From Trametopsis cervina (lineage: Eukaryota > Basidiomycota > Agaricomycetes > Polyporales > Irpicaceae): a stretch of DNA of 64,000 nt. The stretch is taken from assembly GCA_022385755.1 (NCBI GenBank), contig MU278349.1, positions 806,001 through 870,000 of the forward strand, read 5' to 3'. This document shows, piece after piece, positions 9,842 to 21,258 of this stretch. Under the pieces are notes generated by a model. The model saw only the letters and a list, made by a program, of their open reading frames with translations, had not been told where the DNA came from and did no database searches. Each line of letters opens with the position of its first letter. Within the stretch, counting starts at the first letter, position 1. The translations under genes were made by a program, and so were the position numbers.

Positions 9842-12256
9842 TCAATGCAGCGCGAAAGGAGACTTCGCACGAAGTCTCGCACCGAGTGCTCCAAAGATGA
9901 AACTGTACGATACGTCCCAATCAGCTTCGACGTTTGGGAATTGCAACAGAGCATGAATAACTCACGGAAGAGGCGCGGTAAGAGTCATGATACCCGCGAG
10001 CAGCGCTGTTGCGCCTACTGTACCCAACTTTGTGTACATTTGGCCTGCGAATAATGGGAATGCCGCTGCGAAGGATGATCGTGTGAAGGCGTTTGCAGCC
10101 ATCGCGGATGCCGCCATCGGGCGGTACGCGACGACGAGATAGGTGAATGTTCCACTGAAACAGAGGATGAATCCGGCTCCAAAGAATGAAGATGCGATGA
10201 TGGGAACGACCCAGTGAATGGACGAGTATGTTGTGAACGCGAGCCAGAATAAGCTGACGGGAACTAGAAGAGCACCAACTTTGCTAGGTAGAAGACACGC
10301 TTCGGGAGAGGGGATACCGCCTGCTTCTTTTGCTTTCTTGACGGTGTATCTGTTCATACTTATGAGCCAATTGTTGATTGGAAATAGTAGTCGAGAAACG
10401 TACATAATGATATAGATGTTCACAATCATGCCGCTAACCATACCGATGCCAATGCCAATGAAAGACAGACCAGTTTGTTCGATGGTGAAACCGTGTTTGC
10501 CGACGAAGATGAATGGGAAAGCTTGGAATGCAAGGTAAAGGATACCAAAGAGAAGAGAACACCTAAGAGCCAATCAGTCTTGGGAATCCAAATAAACCGC
10601 AATGGGAACCTACCAGAGATCGAGCAGGAGGTTCATTCGATCGAGAATTAGGAGTTCTGCATCGATAGATCAGCTGACGGCTCGTGGACCGCATGGGGGC
10701 TCACTCACCAAACGGTCTGTAGCAGCTGACCATGATTGCCCGTGTTATGCTTCCCTCTCGCCTGTCTAAAGAAGCGTAGTAGCGGTTGTCCCCTGTCTTC
10801 TGGCGAAGCCTGTAAACGTAAACTTCGTTGAGTGATGCTGTTCACAGCTATGAAAGAGGCTACGAACTTCTTTGCCTTGAATTTCATTAGGACCGGTGCG
10901 TAAGTCTCAGGAACACCCTATGATAATACTTAGCTTGTACACGAGAAATGGTTCACGTAAGGAGAGGACACTTACAACGAAGATGAGCAACAACTCGACA
11001 AACACCCAGATGATCAGAACTCGGAAGGTCCATCTCCAGTCCGTATTCTGATTTATGAAACTGCGCGGAACAATTTTAGCACCAGCCTCTGATCCTATAG
11101 GGAGGAGGCTCACCCAGAAATCAAAGGACCGAGCATAGGACCAATGAACGGCGCCAGAGTATAAAGGGCCATGGGACTGCATAACAAGACATCAATCAAC
11201 TGATCTTCGAGACACGGAGGCTTCGGCACTGTGTCCACTTACATAGCCGTCTGCGCAGGCGTGAAGATATCACTGACAGTGCCACCTGCCACGCTAAGGA
11301 ACGCCGAGCTGAAGAAACCGGTAAGAAGCCTGAAAACCAAGAACACCTCTGTTGATTTTGATGGACATTGCGTCAGAGACTGAGACGCTGTCACTGAGTA
11401 TGAGCCGAACTCACCGATATTGGGCGCAAATGCAACGGGCCATGAAAGCGCGAAGAAGAGGAAATAAGACAGTCGATAAATAAGATTACGTCCGTAGACC
11501 TCGGAAAGGGGGCCGACGAGGAGAGGGCCGATTGCTAGTACGAATTTCAGTGAACATAGCTCGAGGCAAGAGCTGTTGTCTACGACGTACCCAGTCCTAT
11601 AACATATGCAGAAACACCAAAAATAGAGACTTCTTTGGGTACGTGAAACTGGCGAACAGTGCCAGTTTCAGCAAAGGAGGCCTAGATGAACCCCATAAGT
11701 GACATCGAATATATACCAGGGTATCATAACTGACCATAGACGAGGCACATGTACTGCACAGCGCTCCTGAGCTGACCACGAAGACAATGATGCACTTTCT
11801 CAGGAATGAAAAGTTCTTCGGGTCCTCCTTGTCATCTAAAGTTCCGACAAAATAAGCCAAATCCTTCTCCTCCTGCAAGCTGAGATCTTCTGGCACCAAG
11901 TCTGGTGTCTTCAGATCCGCTGAGCTTTCCCCATCACGTAAGTGGACGGGTATGGGCATAGCTATCTCCCTGGATTGACGTGCAAACCCTCGCGGTTTCG
12001 GTTCCATAGCTTCCTCTATGTCGAGGTCGACGGGTGCAGGAGTGAGGGAGACATTGTACTGATTGACATTGAAAGGTGATTCCCCATTGGCTGTCATTGC
12101 ATGGAGAGCATAGGTAGCGGAGAGCCGTCGTGGGTCTGGTTGGTGAGAGAACCGCCGCGAGTCGATAGATATCCGTCGCGCATCGACGGAAATTTGTTGC
12201 GAGTCGGCGGAGCGACGAGAGGAAGAGGACCAACGCTTGTTTGGGTTGCCAACCAT
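9842..12256 (-). CDS. MFS multidrug/polyamine antiporter, DHA1 family
   Basis: Drug:H+ antiporter-1 type transporter of the Tpo/Flr1 kind, expected at the plasma membrane. The long cytosolic N terminus (about 150 residues from MVGNPNKRWSSSSRRS) is Ser/Arg-rich and ends in EKDLAYFVGTLDDKEDPKNF, the usual 'DP-NP/F.NW' lead-in to helix 1. The core carries GPLLVGPLSEVYGRN, the family loop 2-3 signature, and LVFRLLTGFFSSAFLSVAGG with DIFTPAQTA. It continues with LAPFIGPMLGPLISGF, VPETYAP and a C-terminal half with VAYRPMAASAMAANAF. A last intron (about 9905-9964) must be removed to give the normal ending PFIFGALGARLRAKSPF. There are about nine exons. A TATA box lies 115 bases upstream. The substrate is unknown. 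Confidence 0.88.
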
Positions 12257-12371
12257 AGTGTCGAAGATGTATTAAAAGTTGACTAGAATGGAAAATGTGA
12301 AAGTGTGTAGAGTAGACTGAGAAGAATGTGATCAGCCGTGGACTCACTGTTCTCTGCCTCGGGCGCATGGT

Positions 12372-12378
12372 TTATATA
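12372..12378 (-). promoter_or_regulatory. TATA box of the DHA1 transporter
   Basis: The minus strand reads TATATAA about 115 bases before the ATG at 12256. Confidence 0.5.
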
Positions 12379-13189
12379 CTTCTGGTGCCTTGAATATCCT
12401 TCCATTTCCGCATCGGCTAAAAGGCAACGCGATCTCACTGAAAGACCTGCGACGTGCTAGTTGTGGGCCAAATGCGAGCGCCAGGTCCTTTCGCCTCAAC
12501 GAGGCTCAGTAGACAGCCAGCGCCTCACGCGGGTAAACGGCAGTTGTAGCTGATTGCCTGCAGGGAGGAGGTCCATGCCAGTGATCCATCAGGCAGGGCG
12601 CATCCAGGTTACCAGTGACTTGCGCGGAATACATGGCAGCCCCGCAACTAAATGGAGTGCGCGGCATAGGCGCATCAGCAACGGAGGACGTGAGGGAGTG
12701 CGGCGGACGCGAGTACCCAGGGTCAGCGGCGCGATGCTGCTATGCAAGAACAGAGGAATTTAAGTAGATGCATATGCCATCCGAGGCATTCAATGAGAGA
12801 CCGATATCCCACTGTGACAGCCATGCACTGATCGAGTATTGAAAGTACTACTTACCTTCGCGAACTCCCTTGGATGCAAGGAGTTCCAGGTTTCTGTTAT
12901 ATTCTGATAGTTGGGGCGCGCGGTCGGCTGTTGCATACATGATGCTAAACGAAGGTGCGCAACGTTTGCTATAGCAAAAGACATGCACCCATGTCGTGGT
13001 AAACGAGCTGGTACAGGACGGCTTACTGGCAAGTCGGAGTATGAAGGTCAGTAATTTCACATGATCGGATGGTCACACCACCGTCACAGCATTACACTTG
13101 GCTGTCTACAAGGATCTATCCGACGATCCTCCTCGCTGCCTCTAGAGGACTGAGTATGAAGCTTTGAAGATTGACAGAATCTGATAAAA
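12379..13189. other. Divergent promoter region
   Basis: About 800 bases between the DHA1 transporter (minus) and the tRNA-editing gene (plus). ORFs at 12554-12763 (plus) and 12790-13060 (minus) are short and without motifs. I call nothing here. Confidence 0.4.
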
Positions 13190-14822
13190 ATGTCTGCCAC
13201 CGCTATACTTTTACCAGCAACGCTTCCGCCAGATTACCATCGCATTGTCTCTCCGACACTCACAATCCCGGCTGACACAACGATCTCTATTCCCGTCGGA
13301 TTACTAGCATGTCAACGTATGTGAAGTGGTCCTTGTGAGGCATACATGTATTGACTCCAATTTGTGCTTAAATTTTAGGCAATCCTCTGCTAAAAGAGAT
13401 TACCTCGACTGTTGTAAGCAGCCGAGCGGCTCAAGCTGCGCCTCAGCCGAAACGAGCAAAAAAGGATAAGGCGATTGCTACACATCCTCTCGTTGAACTC
13501 ATCTTGCATGATACCGTCTTGTTCCCGGAAGGTGGCGGACAGCCATCTGACATTGGGTTTATAACAAGCAGTGACGGGCATCTATGGGATGTGCAAGAGG
13601 TGAAGCGGATCGGCGGCCATGCAGTTCACTACGTGAAAGTGGGAGATCGAAGTATCGAAGATGCACTAAGCTCCTTCGCAGTGGGAAGCACTGTGGGTGT
13701 TGCCTTGGGCGAGGTAGGACAATACCGTAGGCTAGATCATGTAGGCCAATGTCTCCTCTCGCTTGACGTATCTGACTTCGAAAGATAGATGTGCATGCAT
13801 ACTTCTCAGCACCTGCTTTCCGCCGTACTGGAGAACACTCATAAACTTGATACTCTCTCCTGGTCTCTGGCCGAATATCCCACGCCGGGTTATGTAGAGA
13901 TTCCACGGGCCCTGACCACACAAGAATTGGCGGCATTGCAGTCGGAATGCAATCGCTACGTTTTTGAAGGCAGGAGGGTGCACATCGAGGTCGAGGAGCT
14001 TGATCCGGAGTTCCACAAGACATACAAGCCTGCGAGTGTCGGGATTCCTGTTGACTATTCTGGCGGAGTCAAGAGGACAGTTATCATTGATAGACTAGAC
14101 CGCAACCCGTGAGTAAGCTCCTAACCACCTGTCAAAATACTTATATAAGTCGTCGACAAAGGTGCTGTGGCACACACGCGCCAAGTCTACACAATCATCA
14201 GATATTCCTCCTCCCAAATATGGAGAACCTTGCTCGAGCTAACTCGTCGTCTGTCCGTCTATACTTCCTAGCCGGTCCTCGTCTCATCACCCATATAACG
14301 TCTACACATTCGTTCCTCGCACAAACGGCTAAGACACTGAATACCGGCGCCCCGCAGGTTCCTGAACGTGTTCAGCAGGTCATAGACGAGCGGAGAAAGA
14401 TGACGAACCGAGCTGAGGATGTGGAACGGGAGCTCGCTGTATTCGTCGCGAAAGAGCTGGTGAAGCCTGCTGCAGACAACTCCATCGTGGTGTACAAACA
14501 TAGAACAGACGACACACCAAACGCGTTAAGCTTTTTGACAGCCGTTTCATCCGCGTTCCTCCTTGAAGTCGACGGATTACATCCTCCGCCGCCATTCCTC
14601 GTTATTTTGTCATCATCACCGTCATCGCAAAACCCGACCACTTCGACCGTGATCATGCTATTCGGATTGGACGAGAAGAAGGTCAAAGAGGTGGGGGATA
14701 GCCTGAAAAGCAAACTTGGCGTCAAGGGAGGAGGGAAGGGGCAGAAGTGGAGTGGTAAGTTCACCGGAGTGTGGTTGGATAACAGAGAAGGCTCCGTCGT
14801 GCGAGCCATCATGGGTTTATGA
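13190..14822 (+). CDS. AARSD1: Alanyl-tRNA editing protein (AlaX / AARSD1 type)
   Basis: Free-standing trans-editing hydrolase that removes serine or glycine wrongly attached to tRNA-Ala, related to the editing domain of alanyl-tRNA synthetase; cytosolic. Four introns are removed. Exon 1 ends GLLACQR, exon 2 carries LHDTVLFPEGGGQPSDIG (the conserved FPEGGGQP loop), and the next exon joins RRLDH to MCMHTSQHLLSAV. This gives the zinc motif HxxxH (HTSQH). The second half of the zinc site, CCGTHAPSL (CxxxH), is created by splicing RLDRNP to CCGTH across the intron near 14110-14160. The C-terminal part has LYFLAGPRLI and a coiled segment with VPERVQQVIDERRK, and ends in a glycine/lysine stretch GVKGGGKGQKWSG, like the DHHA1-type tail. 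The length is about 460 residues. All four zinc ligands are present, so it should be active. Confidence 0.9.
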
Positions 14823-15191
14823 AACTCAGGGAAAGTAGAACATATTGTCCAGTTGAATGTACCATGGGTGAGATAGATATACCTGACGCTTCCACGAGAA
14901 CGCTTATGCAGTCGAAGTCAGTCGCACTCGACATTTCTTAACTCCCCCCTCTTTCTGCATAGCTGCATAAGATAACACTTGTCTCCAGACGTGGTGGTCA
15001 CTGACGGAGTTTGGAACGCGTCAACATGCGCGTTGATCACGTGAGACACGCGGATGCCATTAACAAGCGCACGTGGTCGTGATCAGTACCACTTCACACG
15101 GAAGAGCTTAATGTTACCGAAACGTTCCCTCGCTCGAAGCCCTCCTTACCTTTCCTTAGAACTACCACAGCTAGGTAGCACATCGAGCAGT
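14823..15191. other. Intergenic region with E-box
   Basis: 370 bases between the tRNA-editing gene and the first ACS transporter. It contains the perfect palindrome TCACGTGA at 15037-15044, a consensus bHLH E-box, about 150 bases before the chosen ATG. Upstream in-frame ATGs (15054 and 15114) exist, so this site may lie in the promoter or the 5' leader. Confidence 0.45.
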
Positions 15192-17167
15192 ATGAGCCAT
15201 TCAGAGGTCGACGCCACCACCCCTTTACTGAAGACCACACAAGCTGACGAGACGGAAGTCCCCCATGGCGCCTCGGCACGGCAAGATGACGATGAATGGG
15301 GCGGGACCGAGGCTCGACGAGAAATGGAGAAGGCTCTCGTATGGAAGCTAGACAAAAGAATGTCGATATTAGTCCTGATGTACATCATGAACTTCGTAAG
15401 TACGCGTTTCCTTCATCTTGAGCGGACATCTTGCTCATGTGCCCTTGTTGTGATTATCGCAATTAGATTGACCGCAATAACGCCGCGTAAGGATTCTCGC
15501 AAGAAATACTGACATCACTGAGTGCTCATTCTTTATATTAGTGCTGCAAGGCTTCGCGGATTTGAGGAAGAGTTGCACTTGCAAGGCACACAGTTTGCAT
15601 CGCTGCTCTCTGTTCTATACATTGGGTACATCTCGATGCAGATACCGTCGTATGTGTATTGCTACCTGGAACTAGAGGGGCTGTTGCTGACGCTTTGCGC
15701 CAGGAATATGTTTTTGCACCATACCGGGAGGCCGTCGCTGTACCTCCCTGCGTGCATGGCGGTGTGGGGTCTCCTCACTGTCGCGATGGGTGAGCTCGTG
15801 TGCGAAAGACACGTTTGCAAGCGCTAACTTTGAGGCTCCTACTATTATCCCATACTGCTGGGTCTTTAAATTCGCAGGCTTTACCACAAAGTAAGCATCC
15901 ATCCGGATCTCTGGTATGTCTACTCACGCTGTCCGTAGTTTTCTTGGCGCCGTTACGTCTCGTTTCCTTCTTGGCGTTGTCGAAGCATCCTTCTTCCCTG
16001 GAGCGCTCTTTCTTATAAGCAAATGGTACAAACACAGCGAACTCGGTTTTCGGACAGCTTTGCTCTTCAGCGGAAACCTTATCAGCAACGCGTTTGGTTC
16101 ACTGATAGCGTCTGCAATATTGGACAGCATGCACGGCGTGCTAGGACAATCGGCGTGGAGGTGGCTTTTCCATGTCGAAGGCTTTTTAACAGTTCTGGTG
16201 GCAATTTGGGCGGCTGTCATTCTGCCGGACTTCCCTGAAACAGCCAAACCTGGTTGGCTTACCGAGAAGGAGATACGTCTGGCTAGAACAAGAATGCAAG
16301 AAGATAGTGATGAGACCCGACAAGTTCAGACCGATGAATATGAGCCCGTTCCTAAGGGCCATGTCGCAGGATTCATGCTTGCTATGAGAGATCCGATTAC
16401 CTACATACTCACAATTCTTATGACTTCTCAGATCTTGGGTCAGAGCTTCAACATGTACTTTCCCACATTGGCGTCCACCCTGGGATACAACCGAACCATC
16501 TCGCTCCTCCTCTGTGCGCCCCCGTTTCTCTTATCTGCCGTTTCAACGTTCTTGAATTCCCGGTGAGTTCAATGTTGATGTGACCGGGCAGGAGACCTGA
16601 GCCATGCTGACAACGATTATAGTCACTCTGACCGAACGGGAGAGCGATTCTATCACGTCTCTATCCCCTTCTGCATTGGAATTATTGGTTTTGTAATTGC
16701 TACACAAACAATGAACACGGGATGGAGATATTTCTCCCTGTGAGCATTCCATCCCATGGTCTGTACTGTATTTCTAACGCGTTTCAACAGATTCCTGATG
16801 ACACAGGCTTATGCTGGTTTTGCCATCCTATACGGGTGGATGAGCAACACATTCCCTAGTCCTCCGGCTAAGCGAGCGGTTGCGGTCGCTTTCTGCAATT
16901 CCGCCTCTCAACTTGGCAATATAACGGGATCGTGAGTTGCAATCAGCGTTTCAGCATCAATGTGCTGACCCCTATACTAGATACCTTTGGCCGATTGAAT
17001 GGGGTCCTTCTTACAGGAACTCATTCCTGGTTTGCATAATTGCCACGAGCGGGTCGATCCTGATGTGTTATCTCCTGCGGTTGCGTCTGAAGACGTTGAA
17101 CAAACGCATCATACGAGAAGAGAGGGAACGGGGAGCTCGTGCTCCTGGCTTTCGCTATTTACTTTAG
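15192..17167 (+). CDS. MFS transporter, ACS family (Tna1/Dal5-like), tandem copy A
   Basis: Predicted anion:cation symporter for a small carboxylate or vitamin (nicotinate-permease-like group); plasma membrane. Nine or so exons are needed. The N terminus MSHSEVDATTPLLKT leads to EKALVWKLDKRMSILVLMY, then a tiny exon giving IDRNNA, and RLRGFEEELHLQGTQFA: the 'D..N..NA....GLE.DL.L...Q' family signature. RFLLGVVEASFFPGALFLI, SKWYKHSELGFRTALLFSG and PDFPETAKPGWLTEKE are the typical motif B, loop and central-loop sequences. The end is GARAPGFRYLL. The start was set at 15192 because the aligned paralog begins close by, but 15054 is open in frame. The next gene (17706-19552) shares exon order and most motifs, so the two are a tandem duplication. 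Confidence 0.87.
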
Positions 17168-17705
17168 AAGAGACAGACAGTTGCGTCAGGGCTACGCCTG
17201 ACTTGGAGATAATTTTTCGCGGAATGTAGTATATTTTCAATGATCACCACTGCGGACATCCGGGCCTCGTAATACACATAGGTACGGTCACGAAGGCTCT
17301 CTTGGCTGTGCGATGCAATATCATCTGACGTTTCATATTCGCCAGTCGAGAGGCTAGCACAAGGAGTTTAGAACGCTCCTCGTCTCAACCTTCAAAACCC
17401 GAAATGGGCGACCATACTCGACTGTATTGCCAATCGCTTGCGGCGATCGGGCCGTATGTGCGCGCTCACTTGACTTCAGCTAGTTCGCGTCTGCGACTTG
17501 AGTGTTTCTCCACATCCATGATCTGCGGGGTGACATGTCCTTGTGACTACCAGTATACCAGTTCTCGTGTTCCTTCTGCCGGCAGAACGCGCCGCTCACT
17601 TACAATAGACATACTTAAGTATGATGCAGGTGGAAACATGGGACTTTGGCATCCGGTTCACCTGCATCCGTTCGCATACCGCTGTGTTCGCCTCGAGACA
17701 ACGCT
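17168..17705. other. Intergenic region between tandem ACS transporters
   Basis: 540 bases of 3' flank and promoter. A plus-strand ORF at 17404-17730 has no motifs and runs into the start of the next gene in another frame. Nothing else was recognised. Confidence 0.4.
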
Positions 17706-19552
17706 ATGCCCCCTTCCACTGACTCGCTGAAACATATTGACAGCGATAATGAGAAGATAGAGGTGGACAAACTTGCCGATCCAGATGCCGAGTTCGGGGG
17801 CGCAGAGGCCAGGAAGAAACTGGAGCGCAAACTCTTATGGAAGATTGACCTGCGAATGTCCATCCTTATCCTCATTTATATCCTCAATTATGTGAGTCCA
17901 GAGTTGCATCTCATCTTGTGTGATGACTCATGCGCTTCTTGTGTTGATAGGTAGACCGTAACAATGCAGGGTAAGTAAGCACTATCGCAGCCTTTAAACA
18001 GCCTCTAAGTCGGAACAGAGCTGCCCGATTGCGAGGGTTCGAACGAGACCTGCACCTTCAAGGGCAGCAGTTTGCTACTTTACTCTCGATTCTCTATGTG
18101 GGATATATTCTGATGCAAATCCCGTCGTGAGTGCTATCACACATGCTCCCCACGCACTTCAAGATCTGACCAAACGATCAGGAATATGCTTCTGAACCGC
18201 TGGGCCAAGCCGTCCCTGCAACTTCCTCTTTGCATGGTTATGTGGGGTGCTGTTTCCGTCTTGACGGGTGTCACTAATAAGTACGCCCTCTGCCAGGACA
18301 TACTCCTTCTAACATAATTAAACCTGTCGTTTTCAGCTTTGTTGGCGCGCTGCTCACCCGTTTCTTCTGTGGTTTCCTTGAAGCTGCGTTCTTTCCTGGT
18401 GCCTTGTTTCTCCTCAGTAAATGGTACAAACGAGGCGAGCTTGGCCAGCGTACCGCCATCCTCTACTGTGGCAATATCATATCGAACGCATTTGGCTCTC
18501 TTCTTGCCTCCGGTATCCTCAGTGGCATGGATGGCAAGCTCGGCCATGCCGCCTGGAGATGGTTGTTCTACATCGAGGGCGCGCTGACAATGTTCGTTGC
18601 CATTATCGCCATCTTTGTCCTCCCCGATTTTCCTGCGACGACGAAAGGGCTGACAGATATCGAACGTCGCCTCGCTATGCGCCGCATGGAGGAAGATGTC
18701 GGTGTAGGCGACGAGAGCGAAACCGAAGTTGGTCAGGTTCAAGGAATGTGGATGGCGTTCAAGGATTGGCGTATGTGGGCTATGGCTCTTGCCATGACCT
18801 CTCAGGTTGTCTCACTCTCATTCAATGCCTACTTCCCCACGCTTTCTGCGACTCTGGGCTATAACAGCACCATAACTCTTCTGCTCTGTGCACCGCCCTT
18901 TGCTTGGACTGCTATCGAAGCATACCTTGTCTCTCGGTAAGTTACATCAATGGGCATAGCTGAAATGCAGCGATTGACGTACCATTCAACAGGCACTCCG
19001 ACAAAACTGGAGAACGGTTCTGGCACATCGCAATCCCCTTCCTGGTCGGTATTGCTGGGTTCGTTATTGCGCTCTCGACCATGAACACTGCAGCACGTTA
19101 TGTGTCTCTGTGAGTCATCACGCAAGCCGCTACCCTTTTAGCATGCTAAATAACTGACATTCGTCAGATTCATGATGGCTCAATGCTACGCAGGGTTCGT
19201 ATGCCTATACGCATGGATAAGCAATACTTTCCCGAGACCTCCAGCGAAGCGTGCTGTTGCTATTGCCTTCACCAATGCGTTTTCCCAGCTTGGAAACGTC
19301 GCTGGATCGTGAGTCTATTACTCTTATCCTAGCGTCGGGATTTTCACTCAGCTTCTTTCTCTCAGTTATGTCTGGCCATCAATGTGGGGACCTACATATC
19401 GTAACTCATATGCGATCACTGTATCTTGCGCAGGATTTTCTATCGCGCTGCTGTATTACATGAAACTTGATCTGGAGGCCCTGAACAGGAAACTGGACAG
19501 AGAGGAAGAAGAGAGAGGCATCACTCAGAAGGGTTTCCGCTACCTGACGTAG
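17706..19552 (+). CDS. MFS transporter, ACS family (Tna1/Dal5-like), tandem copy B
   Basis: Paralog of the preceding transporter with the same exon layout, including the mini-exon encoding VDRNNA. It starts MPPSTDSLKHIDSDNEK and continues ERKLLWKIDLRMSILILIY, RLRGFERDLHLQGQQFATLL, RFFCGFLEAAFFPGALFLL, KWYKRGELGQRTAILY and LPDFPATTKGLTDIERRLA. The second half has GYNSTITLLLCAPPFAW, HSDKTGERFWHIAIPFL, CYAGFVCLYAWISNTFPRP and QLGNVAGS, and the end is GITQKGFRYLT. The central loop is shorter than in copy A. The two copies have clearly diverged, so the duplication is not recent and the substrates may differ. It encodes about 480 residues with 12 predicted helices. Confidence 0.88.
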
Positions 19553-19796
19553 ATGTACAGATCAAGGACCCGAGTGTGTAAGATAGATAGTCTGTCGTTT
19601 TATACCAACTGTACAATTTACATACCTTCCAGCCGCGACTGTGTGCCCAGGTTCACAACCGCTGGCTGTACTACTTGCCCTATTTCACTAGCGACTTCCG
19701 GCGTGTATGGGCGCGTTTTCGCCACCGACGTCCACTCAGGGAAGTAACAGTCTTATTAGGACAGATACAATTGGACAGCAAGATAGAAAAATACAA

Positions 19797-20778
19797 CTAT
19801 ATGTATGCCACAGACATCGCCCAGCCCTTCTTCAAGGCGAAGCCGTTCAAAGCTTCTTTAGCGACAGACGCCAGCTCTGGCGAATCAAATAATACCTGTG
19901 CCATTTTACATTTTTGACCTGCACTGTTAGGTGTGGGAGAGGGTACCACTTGTGTGGATTGGAAGCCCTGATATCTGAAGTCACGAGTTCAGAACAACCT
20001 CCCGACAATAGATAGAGGACTACCACATACTGCTGAAACAGGACCGATAGTACGTCATCTGTGACCTCCTGTGGCAGATTCGTACACAGCAGTTTTGCGG
20101 ATGGCTGCTGTACCGCAGCCGGGACAGCGTCTGCAGAATAAGATTGACGTCAGTCATAATACTTCGCGGCGATGAAATTATAGGAACTTACTGGAACTCT
20201 TTCCCTTCGCGCCAGCATCTTCATCATCATCGATCTCCATCTCTTCACCGTCGTCGTCGTCCTCTTCAACGCGTTCTTTCTTCGAGTTGCGTCCATCTTC
20301 CTCCATACGATCGTCCCTGCCCCTCTTGCCATCTCCGTTCAGCACGCCACTTCCAAGTCGCGCGGCTGTGTTCTGCGCATGCAGTGATGTCGGGGGTACA
20401 AAGTCTGGGTCTTCGCGCTTCGATGTGGCATACGACTTTGTTTTTGCGTACTCAATATGCTGTAGTGTGCACGCACGGCGATCACTTGTTCGAATCAACG
20501 ACTTCCAGAGACCAATTTTCATGAGATGGACCGCGCACCATCGGTTTATCATAGAAGACGATACCTTCGCACGCTCGCAGTGCAGCGGTCGCCCCCGCCA
20601 AATCACTGAAGACGATGAAAGCCTGGCCTCTCATCTTCTGCGTCTTGAGCGCCACCACGTCGATAACCCGGCCATAGGTGGTAAAAAGCGCGAACAACTG
20701 ATGTCTCAGCTCCTCCTTTTGGACCTTGTCGTTGAGGTTTTTGATGTACAGCGTAGTGTTGGGCTGAGCGGAAGACAT
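19797..20778 (-). CDS. SNRPA: U1 snRNP A / U2 snRNP B'' homolog (two RRMs)
   Basis: Spliceosomal protein binding stem-loops of U1 and/or U2 snRNA; nucleus. Exon 1 starts MSSAQPNTTLYIKNLNDKVQ and includes LRHQLFALFTTYGRVIDVV and MRGQAFIVFSDL, the RNP2 (LYIKNL) and RNP1 (RGQAFIVF) motifs of RRM1. Exon 2 gives IEYAKTKSYATSKRED and a very acidic linker (EEDDDDGEEMEIDDDED). Exons 3 and 4 give RRM2: KLLCTNLPQEVTDDVLSVLF, YQGFQSTQVV, AQVLFDSPELASVAKEAL and GWAMSVAYI at the stop. The RRM-acidic linker-RRM order and the ending match the SNF/U1A/U2B'' family. Fungi often keep a single gene for both roles; whether this is U1A, U2B'' or both cannot be told here. An upstream in-frame ATG at 20817 is less likely. 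Confidence 0.87.
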
Positions 20779-21258
20779 CGTGGTGGAGGGTGCACTGCAG
20801 TCGCATGTGAGCAGCAAGTTGTTTTACCGAATGCGGGCGGGTCGACTACATTCCCACGGACACCTGACCCCACACACATCTCAGATTTTGTGAGATATTC
20901 AATTCTGAAGAGCACGTTCATACCCAGGCGCGTGGCATGGTCTAATTTCCTGCGTGTTGTATCTTTTCTGATAAACTCTTGTCTCTCTGCCAGCAGTCCG
21001 ACTCCCGACGCTCTCGTACAGCGTACAGGTCGCCCGGCGCACAAGACTTGGCTCCCGCACACATCCTCAAGCGCGGACGACAGCGTGCTGTAAGTGCTCG
21101 CCTCGCTTGGCACAGTCCACTATCATCAGCCCGTCTGTTGCGACGCGACGTTTGCTTACTCTCGTTCTCTAGAGGCCATTTCAGCGTAGTCTTCGCCCCC
21201 AAGACTCACCACATCTCAGCATCCACCCAGTTCATGTCCTTCTGACGCGACACGCATA
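20779..21258. other. Divergent promoter between the snRNP gene and LAG1
   Basis: 480 bases shared by two divergently transcribed housekeeping genes. ORFs across it (for example 20706-21113 minus) only continue out of the real exons. I see no TATA box. Confidence 0.5.

Noticed and set aside
9859..9878. Inverted repeat gagacttcg-ca-cgaagtctc
   Set aside because: Falls in the last coding exon of the DHA1 transporter (basic tail ARLRAKSPF); probably codon coincidence.
18030..18050. Second tRNA-like B-box (gggttcgaacg)
   Set aside because: It lies inside an exon of the ACS transporter encoding RLRGFERDL.
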